10,716 bases of DNA from Lachnospiraceae bacterium UBA6452 (GTDB taxonomy: Bacteria > Bacillota > Clostridia > Lachnospirales > Lachnospiraceae): the NCBI GenBank assembly GCA_002441865.1, contig DJNY01000071.1, positions 2,664 through 13,379 of the forward strand. The letters run 5' to 3'. Of this stretch, positions 6,697 to 10,716 are shown piece by piece. The notes under the pieces were generated by a model that was not told the origin of the DNA, searched no databases, and saw only the letters and a program-made list of their open reading frames with translations. Numbering within the stretch: position 1 is the stretch's first letter; each line of letters opens with the position of its first letter. A program made the position numbers and the translations under genes.

Positions 6697-6945
6697 ATGA
6701 AGATATACGATGGAAATAAGAGACTGAAAAAAATGTTTTGCAACGGATGCGGCAGACAGCTTAAGACAGAAAACGGAATGCTGATGGAGGCTGCATATGA
6801 GGGACGACAGAACTTCGGGTATTTTTCCCGTAAAGATGGTGTGACACACAGCTTTGATCTGTGTGAGGACTGCTACGATAAAATGATACAATCTTTCGCA
6901 ATCCCGGTGACGGAGAAGGAGGAATTTGAGTGGCAGGCAGAATAA
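6697..6945 (+). CDS. Small double-CxxC (putative zinc-binding) protein of unknown function
   Basis: I do not recognise a characterised family for this 82-residue protein. It has two CxxC pairs: C15 and C18 in the run FCNGCGRQL, and C56 and C59 in DLCEDCYDKM. About 37 residues separate them, a spacing that fits a zinc ribbon or treble-clef-like site. Between them are an aromatic stretch (FGYFSRKDG, about 41-49) and HSF; after them comes FAIPVTEKEEFEW. There is no signal peptide or membrane helix, so it should be cytoplasmic. The ribosome binding site GGAGG (6685-6689) is well placed before the ATG at 6697. It lies 85 bases after rimI and 16 bases before the RNase Z-like gene, so it is probably cotranscribed with that gene. 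A nucleic-acid or protein-binding role is possible, but not shown. Confidence 0.78.
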   Translation: MKIYDGNKRLKKMFCNGCGRQLKTENGMLMEAAYEGRQNFGYFSRKDGVTHSFDLCEDCYDKMIQSFAIPVTEKEEFEWQAE

Positions 6946-6961
6946 GAGTTGAGGATAAGAG

Positions 6962-7876
6962 ATGATAGATGTTTGTTTGCTGGGAACAGGTGGAATGATG
7001 CCTCTCCCATACCGCTATCTGACGGCAATGATGGCGCGCTATAACGGAAAAAGTATACTGATCGACTGCGGAGAAGGCACGCAGATCGCAATGAAGCAGA
7101 AGGGCTGGAGCCCCAAGCCTATTGATGTGATCTGTTTTACCCACTTTCATGCGGATCATATCAGCGGACTGCCTGGTATGCTCCTGACTATGGGAAATGC
7201 AGAACGGACAGAGCCGCTTCTTATCGTTGGACCCAAAGGACTGGAAAAGGTTGTCGGTGCGCTTCGGATGATCGCTCCGGAACTTCCGTTTGAGCTCAGG
7301 TTCCATGAGCTTTCACAGCCGTTTGAACAGATCGATATGGGGGATTACCGGATCGAAGCGTTCCGGGTCAATCACAATGTGATCTGCTACGGCTATAATC
7401 TGATCGTGGAAAGAGCCGGCAGATTTCAGGTGGAAAAAGCAAAGGCACTCGGCTTACCGGTGCAGCTCTGGAATCCGCTCCAAAAAGGAAATATCGTAGA
7501 ATTTGAAGGAAAAACTTATACACCGGATATGGTAATGGGCAGTCCGCGTAAAGGAATCAAGGTGACCTACTGTACGGATACCAGACCGACCAGATCCATT
7601 GAAGAAAATGCAGCGCATGCGGATCTTTTTATCTGCGAGGGCATGTACGGTGAACCGGATAAACAGCAAAAGGCAAAAGAACATAAGCATATGACCTTTT
7701 ATGAGGCTGCCAATCTGGCAAAAGCAGCAGAGGTATCACAGATGTGGCTGACACATTACAGTCCGTCGCTTCCATGGCCGGATCAGTATCTGCCGCAGGT
7801 AACGAAAATCTTCCCGAATGCGATCACCGCAAAGGACGGTCAGACAATAGAACTCGATTTTGAAGACGAAAACTAG
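6962..7876 (+). CDS. rnz: RNase Z-like metallo-beta-lactamase-fold hydrolase (divergent)
   Basis: RNase Z cuts tRNA precursors right after the discriminator base when CCA is not encoded. The protein has 304 residues, near the usual bacterial length. It begins with LLGTGG (6-11) and has LIDCGEGTQ (33-41), the zinc motif HFHADH (61-66), H138 in RVNHNV, D206 in CTDTRP, H243 in EHKHMT and H265 in LTHYSP, so the metal ligands appear complete. VGPKGL (89-94) also matches the family. Differences from textbook RNase Z are clear: SGDTRP is CTDTRP, HST is HMT, the flexible-arm GP motif reads LPVQLWNPLQKG (165-176), and the usual RY after the last LTHxS is missing. The ATG at 6962 follows GAGGATAAGAG. 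The fold is certain; RNase Z activity is probable but unproven, and another MBL hydrolase role remains possible. Confidence 0.78.
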   Translation: MIDVCLLGTGGMMPLPYRYLTAMMARYNGKSILIDCGEGTQIAMKQKGWSPKPIDVICFTHFHADHISGLPGMLLTMGNAERTEPLLIVGPKGLEKVVGALRMIAPELPFELRFHELSQPFEQIDMGDYRIEAFRVNHNVICYGYNLIVERAGRFQVEKAKALGLPVQLWNPLQKGNIVEFEGKTYTPDMVMGSPRKGIKVTYCTDTRPTRSIEENAAHADLFICEGMYGEPDKQQKAKEHKHMTFYEAANLAKAAEVSQMWLTHYSPSLPWPDQYLPQVTKIFPNAITAKDGQTIELDFEDEN

Positions 7877-7890
7877 AAAAACAGAAATGA

Positions 7891-7910
7891 CGCGGATCAT
7901 ATAAACCGCG
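7891..7910 (+). repeat. Small inverted repeat before the membrane-anchored protein gene
   Basis: CGCGG (7891-7895) and CCGCG (7906-7910) can form a five-base GC-only stem with a ten-base loop. It lies between the RNase Z-like stop and the ribosome binding site of the next gene. There is no T run after it, so it is not a terminator. It could stabilise or separate the messages, but this is a guess. Confidence 0.35.
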
Positions 7911-7928
7911 GGAAAGGAGAGATGGCAT

Positions 7929-8516
7929 ATGAAAAAAAAGCATAATATCAAAGGCATCGTTCTGGCTGTTGTCATGCTGCTTCTGATCGTGGGCTATTAC
8001 TATTATCTCTCCAATCGGGATGTTTCTCAGGCAGAGGATGCGGATCGTGAACTGCAGACACTGACTGCCACGCAGGAAGTGCTGACAAGAGATCTGGAGA
8101 CAAATTATCCGCCGACACCGCGGGAGGTTGTAAAATATTTCAGCCAGATCACACAATGCTTTTATAATGAAGACAATACAGAGGAAGAGGTCGAGCAGCT
8201 TGGATATAAGATAACGGAGCTGTACGATGAGGAACTTGTGGAGCATCAGGATGAGGAACGGTATCTTTCTGCACTAAAGAAAGATATTGAAGAGTTTAAG
8301 GAGAAAAAGCGGACGATCGTCAGCTATACACCGTCTTCCAGTGTGGATGTGGAAACGTTCACGAAAGATGGCTATGACTGGGCGCGCCTTTACTGTATAT
8401 ATGGGATCAAGCAGGACGGACTGCTGTATAATTCCAACATTGTATTTATTCTGAGAAAAGACGGGAATTCTCATTACAAGATCTATGGATGGAAACTGGT
8501 ACAAAAGGAAAACTAG
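7929..8516 (+). CDS. Membrane-anchored protein of unknown function (possibly the DUF6715 group)
   Basis: The protein has 195 residues: a short Lys-rich start, one hydrophobic helix (about 8-26, ending YYYYL) and a soluble extracytoplasmic part. The lysines before the helix predict N-in topology; an uncleaved anchor is likely, as no good signal peptidase site is seen. The soluble part has a polar, acidic helical region (about 34-125, including [12 protein letters not shown] and [15 protein letters not shown]). A smaller C-terminal domain follows (about 130-192, with [12 protein letters not shown] and a YKIYGWKLV end), perhaps a cystatin- or SnoaL-like fold. I recall similar proteins under a DUF6715 label, but cannot confirm it. 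AAAGGAG (7913-7919) is nine bases before the ATG at 7929; an ATG at 7922 is out of frame. It sits between the RNase Z-like gene and tsaD, two bases from the latter. Confidence 0.75.
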   Translation: MKKKHNIKGIVLAVVMLLLIVGYYYYLSNRDVSQAEDADRELQTLTATQEVLTRDLETNYPPTPREVVKYFSQITQCFYNEDNTEEEVEQLGYKITELYDEELVEHQDEERYLSALKKDIEEFKEKKRTIVSYTPSSSVDVETFTKDGYDWARLYCIYGIKQDGLLYNSNIVFILRKDGNSHYKIYGWKLVQKEN

Positions 8517-8518
8517 AT

Positions 8519-9577
8519 ATGGAAATGAAGAAAACGGAATTGGAAACGGAAACAAAACAAAAAGACATTCTGATCCTCGGGATCGAAAGCTCCTGTGACG
8601 AAACAGCAGCTTCTGTTGTCAAAAACGGACGGACAGTGCTGTCCAATGTGATCTCGTCACAGATCGACCTGCATACGCTGTATGGCGGCGTTGTACCGGA
8701 GATCGCTTCCAGAAAGCATATTGAACGGATCAATCAGGTGGTGACACAGGCACTTACGGATGCGGATGTGACACTGGATGATATGACTGCCATTGCGGTT
8801 ACATATGGTCCGGGGCTGGTGGGCGCGCTTCTTGTCGGTGTGGCAGAGGCGAAAGCAATCGCATTTGCGGCGGACAAGCCTCTGGTCGGAGTGCATCATA
8901 TCGAAGGGCATATCAGTGCCAATTTTATTGAACATAAAGAACTGGAGCCGCCGTTTGCCTGTCTTGTTGTATCGGGCGGACATACCCATCTTGTTGTTGT
9001 AAAAGATTACGGAGAATATGAGATTATAGGTAAGACATGTGATGATGCGGCAGGAGAAGCTTTTGACAAAGTGGCAAGAGCGATCGGTCTCGGCTATCCG
9101 GGCGGCCCTAAGATTGACAAGGTGGCAAAGGAAGGTAACCCGGAGGCAATTCATTTTCCTCGTGCAAAAGTGGGTGAGAACGAGTATGATTTCAGTTTCA
9201 GCGGCTTAAAGTCTGCTGTATTGAATTATCTGAATTCCTGTGAGATGAAAGGAGAGTCTGTTAACACGGCAGATGTGGCAGCTTCTTTCCAGAAGGCGGT
9301 TACAGATGTACTGGTGGAGCATGCCATGCATGCCTGTGAGCAATATGGTTTCAGAAAATTTGCAATCGCAGGTGGTGTTGCGTCCAATTCCGCTCTGCGT
9401 GCCGCAATGGAAGAAGCCTGTGCAAAACGGCATATTGACTTTTATCGCCCGTCGCCTATCTTCTGTACCGACAATGCGGCCATGATCGCAGTGGCAGGCT
9501 ATTATGAATATTGCAAAGGAACAAGAAGCGGATGGGATCTGAATGCAGTCCCGAATCTGAAGCTGGGGGAGCGGTAA
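8519..9577 (+). CDS. tsaD: tRNA N6-threonylcarbamoyladenosine transferase TsaD
   Basis: TsaD is the catalytic subunit that transfers the threonylcarbamoyl group from threonylcarbamoyl-AMP to A37 of ANN-decoding tRNAs, working with TsaB and TsaE. The protein has 352 residues. [12 protein letters not shown] (19-30) starts the ASKHA fold. The metal-binding HHIEGH (126-131, H127 and H131) is intact. SGGHTH (152-157), [20 protein letters not shown] (175-194), [10 protein letters not shown] (225-234), AIAGGVASN (282-290) and CTDNAAM (317-323, with D319 as metal ligand) complete the family pattern. The frame is open from 8489, but the ATG at 8519 has AAAAGGAA eight bases upstream and lies just past the previous stop at 8516, so I prefer it. 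The extra 15 or so charged residues before ILGIE are longer than usual. The tsaD stop abuts the ispD start. Confidence 0.95.
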   Translation: MEMKKTELETETKQKDILILGIESSCDETAASVVKNGRTVLSNVISSQIDLHTLYGGVVPEIASRKHIERINQVVTQALTDADVTLDDMTAIAVTYGPGLVGALLVGVAEAKAIAFAADKPLVGVHHIEGHISANFIEHKELEPPFACLVVSGGHTHLVVVKDYGEYEIIGKTCDDAAGEAFDKVARAIGLGYPGGPKIDKVAKEGNPEAIHFPRAKVGENEYDFSFSGLKSAVLNYLNSCEMKGESVNTADVAASFQKAVTDVLVEHAMHACEQYGFRKFAIAGGVASNSALRAAMEEACAKRHIDFYRPSPIFCTDNAAMIAVAGYYEYCKGTRSGWDLNAVPNLKLGER

Positions 9578-10294
9578 GTGAATACAGAAAAAACAGCAGC
9601 CATTGTACTGGCTGCAGGACAGGGAAAACGAATGCAGGCGGGTCAGCCAAAGCAGTTTATGCTGCTGGGCGGCAGGCCTGTTCTATATTATGCGCTGGCA
9701 GCGTTTGAAAAAAGTGATGTGGATGAGATCATACTGGTAACGGGAGCGGATGAGATCGACTATTGCAAAGCGGAGATCGTGGAGCGTTACGGTTTCCGCA
9801 AGGTAACACAGATCATTCCGGGCGGAAAAGAGCGGTACCACTCTGTTGCCTGTGGGCTTAAGGCGCTTAAGCAGAGCAGTTGTGAAATTGTACTGATCCA
9901 TGACGGTGCCAGACCTTTTGTAATGGAAGAAATGATCCGGCAGATGATCGCAGAAACAAAGGTATATCATGCCTGTGTAACGGGAACGCTTGTAAAGGAC
10001 ACGATCAAGATCGCGGATGAAGAAGGCTTTTGCGCCACAACGCCGGACCGGAAGAGGGTATGGGCAGTGCAGACACCGCAGTCGTTCTCTTATCCGCTTG
10101 TGCTGGATGCATATGAAAAACTGCTGGAGCAGGAAGAAAAACTGCTGCAGGCGGGGGTATCCATTACGGACGATGCCATGGTCGTAGAGCGGATGACTTC
10201 TCAAAAAGTAAAGCTGGTGGAAGGCAGCTATCGCAATATCAAACTGACGACACCGGAGGACATGATCGTATGCGAAAGTTATCTGCGGGAATAG
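9578..10294 (+). CDS. ispD: 2-C-methyl-D-erythritol 4-phosphate cytidylyltransferase IspD
   Basis: IspD makes CDP-methylerythritol from MEP and CTP in the non-mevalonate isoprenoid pathway. The protein has 238 residues, the usual length. The nucleotide-binding start AAIVLAAGQGKRM (7-19) carries the GxGxRM pattern, followed by PKQFMLLGGRPVL (24-36). The middle holds GGKERYHSV (82-90) and IHDGARPF (107-114, commonly HDAARP in relatives). Further on are KDTIK (140-144), RKRVWAVQTPQSF (158-170), SITDDAMVVE (195-204) and RNIKLTTPEDM (219-229). These last blocks fit IspD better than the ribitol-phosphate cytidylyltransferase TarI. The start is a GTG that directly follows the tsaD stop TAA. A strong GGGGGAG (9565-9571) lies six bases upstream within the end of tsaD. 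No other pathway genes are in the window, and no terminator is evident after it. Confidence 0.94.
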   Translation: MNTEKTAAIVLAAGQGKRMQAGQPKQFMLLGGRPVLYYALAAFEKSDVDEIILVTGADEIDYCKAEIVERYGFRKVTQIIPGGKERYHSVACGLKALKQSSCEIVLIHDGARPFVMEEMIRQMIAETKVYHACVTGTLVKDTIKIADEEGFCATTPDRKRVWAVQTPQSFSYPLVLDAYEKLLEQEEKLLQAGVSITDDAMVVERMTSQKVKLVEGSYRNIKLTTPEDMIVCESYLRE

Positions 10295-10349
10295 ATTTTG
10301 CCGAAAAAACTGCATGCAATACAAAAATGTCGTAAATCAAAAGCAATTT

Positions 10350-10408
10350 AAAAAAAATCAAAAAAAGTGAAAAAAGATGTTGACACTTTAGGATTCGTTT
10401 GCTAGAAT
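10350..10408 (+). promoter_or_regulatory. Strong promoter of the tRNA-Ser pair, with an A-rich upstream element
   Basis: A perfect TTGACA (10380-10385) is followed by a 17-base spacer and TAGAAT (10403-10408), a five-of-six -10. The roughly 25 bases before the -35 are almost all A (10350-10376), typical of an UP element as seen at stable RNA promoters. Transcription would begin near 10415, giving a leader of about 25 bases before the first tRNA. Confidence 0.85.
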
Positions 10409-10439
10409 AATCCTTGCGCTGACCGAGAGGTAAGCGAAT

Positions 10440-10525
10440 GGAGAGGTATCGAAGTGGTCATAACGAGGCGGTCTTGAAAACCGTTTGTCCGCAAGGGCGC
10501 GTGGGTTCGAATCCCACCCTCTCCG
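10440..10525 (+). tRNA. tRNA-Ser(UGA)
   Basis: The 86-base gene folds as a class II tRNA. The acceptor GGAGAGG (10440-10446) pairs fully with CCTCTCC (10518-10524). The discriminator is G10525. The anticodon stem GCGGT/ACCGT encloses loop CTTGAAA (10473-10479), giving anticodon TGA (10475-10477). A long variable arm (10485-10500) is as expected for serine. The T arm is GTGGG-TTCGAAT-CCCAC (10501-10517). CCA is not encoded. It reads UCN codons, so it is not itself a t6A substrate. Confidence 0.96.
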
Positions 10526-10527
10526 GT

Positions 10528-10541
10528 CGGGAATTATCCCG
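10528..10541 (+). other. Hairpin in the spacer between the two tRNAs
   Basis: CGGGA (10528-10532) pairs with TCCCG (10537-10541) across the loop ATTA. It begins two bases after the discriminator of the first tRNA. It could mark a processing site for the tRNA 3' trailer. It is not followed by a T run, so transcription should continue into the second tRNA. Confidence 0.45.
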
Positions 10542-10578
10542 CAGAGGTAATTTAAGATAGTAACTTATTCAGCTATTT

Positions 10579-10667
10579 GGAGAAGTACCCAAGAGGCTGA
10601 AGGGGCTCCCCTGGAAAGGGAGTAGGTCGTTAATAGCGGCGCGAGGGTTCAAATCCCTCCTTCTCCG
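10579..10667 (+). tRNA. tRNA-Ser(GGA)
   Basis: The 89-base gene is a class II tRNA. The acceptor GGAGAAG (10579-10585) pairs with CTTCTCC (10660-10666). The discriminator is G10667. The anticodon stem CTCCC/GGGAG holds loop CTGGAAA (10611-10617), giving anticodon GGA (10613-10615). The variable arm is long (about 10623-10642). The T arm is GAGGG-TTCAAAT-CCCTC (10643-10659). CCA is not encoded. No new promoter is visible in the 53-base spacer, so it is probably cotranscribed with the preceding tRNA. Confidence 0.96.
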
Positions 10668-10702
10668 TTGGTATTTCTTAACATGAATTACCTTACAGAA
10701 CC

Positions 10703-10708
10703 TTGACA
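10703..10708 (+). promoter_or_regulatory. Possible -35 box of a promoter cut by the window edge
   Basis: TTGACA (10703-10708) lies 36 bases after the second tRNA, in AT-rich sequence. The matching -10 box would fall beyond the end of the window, so this is only a hint of another transcription unit to the right. Confidence 0.35.
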
Positions 10709-10716
10709 AATAAACA

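Noticed and set aside
9683..10324. Long minus-strand open frame (213 codons) opposite ispD
   Set aside because: It mirrors the codon pattern of a clear ispD gene, has no ribosome binding site and yields a Cys/His/Arg-rich protein of no recognisable family.
10440..10667. tRNA genes as an attachment site for an integrated element
   Set aside because: No integrase gene, no repeated tRNA 3' end and no change in gene character are visible in the window.
1..10716. CRISPR array, insertion sequence or toxin-antitoxin/defence system
   Set aside because: No regularly spaced repeats, transposase motifs or toxin/antitoxin-like pairs were seen on either strand; the content is transporter and housekeeping genes.

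Overview
The window looks like chromosomal core DNA of a low-to-mid GC Gram-positive anaerobe of the Clostridia, most plausibly a Lachnospiraceae member. The reasons are strong AGGAGG-type ribosome binding sites, the mix of ATG and GTG starts, an ECF-type riboflavin transporter component, a YcxB-like protein, and tRNA genes with no encoded CCA. This placement is inferred from style and gene content; no species is claimed. Every supported gene lies on the + strand, and coding density is high, with no gene-free stretch over about 150 bases.

Left part (1-4270). A RibU-like riboflavin transporter S component (70-660) is followed by an imperfect 35-base inverted repeat and a good sigma-A promoter. 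That promoter drives a three-gene MacB-type exporter operon: ABC ATPase (800-1486), a membrane-fusion/HlyD-like adaptor with a very long coiled coil (1479-2957), and a MacB/FtsX-type permease (2970-4211). The operon closes with a clear intrinsic terminator (4237-4270). A YcxB-like two-TM membrane protein (4329-4937) stands between this operon and the next cluster.

Right part (4962-10716). An extended -10 promoter leads into a long co-directional gene run: tsaE, tsaB and rimI (coupled through ATGA and GTGA stop/start overlaps), then a small double-CxxC protein, a divergent RNase Z-like metallo-beta-lactamase-fold enzyme, a membrane-anchored protein of unknown function, tsaD, and ispD, whose GTG start abuts the tsaD stop. 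TsaE, TsaB and TsaD form the bacterial t6A tRNA modification machinery (TsaC is not in the window), and RNase Z matures tRNA 3' ends. After ispD, a strong promoter drives tRNA-Ser(UGA) and tRNA-Ser(GGA). Both lack encoded CCA, so RNase Z-type processing and CCA addition would be expected for them.

Nothing here is clearly a new defence or mobile system, and the gene content is mostly housekeeping. The points most worth a second look are the three less-characterised genes sitting between rimI and tsaD, the non-canonical motifs of the RNase Z-like enzyme, a set of mutually exclusive hairpins overlapping the rimI stop codon, and the inverted repeat upstream of the exporter promoter.
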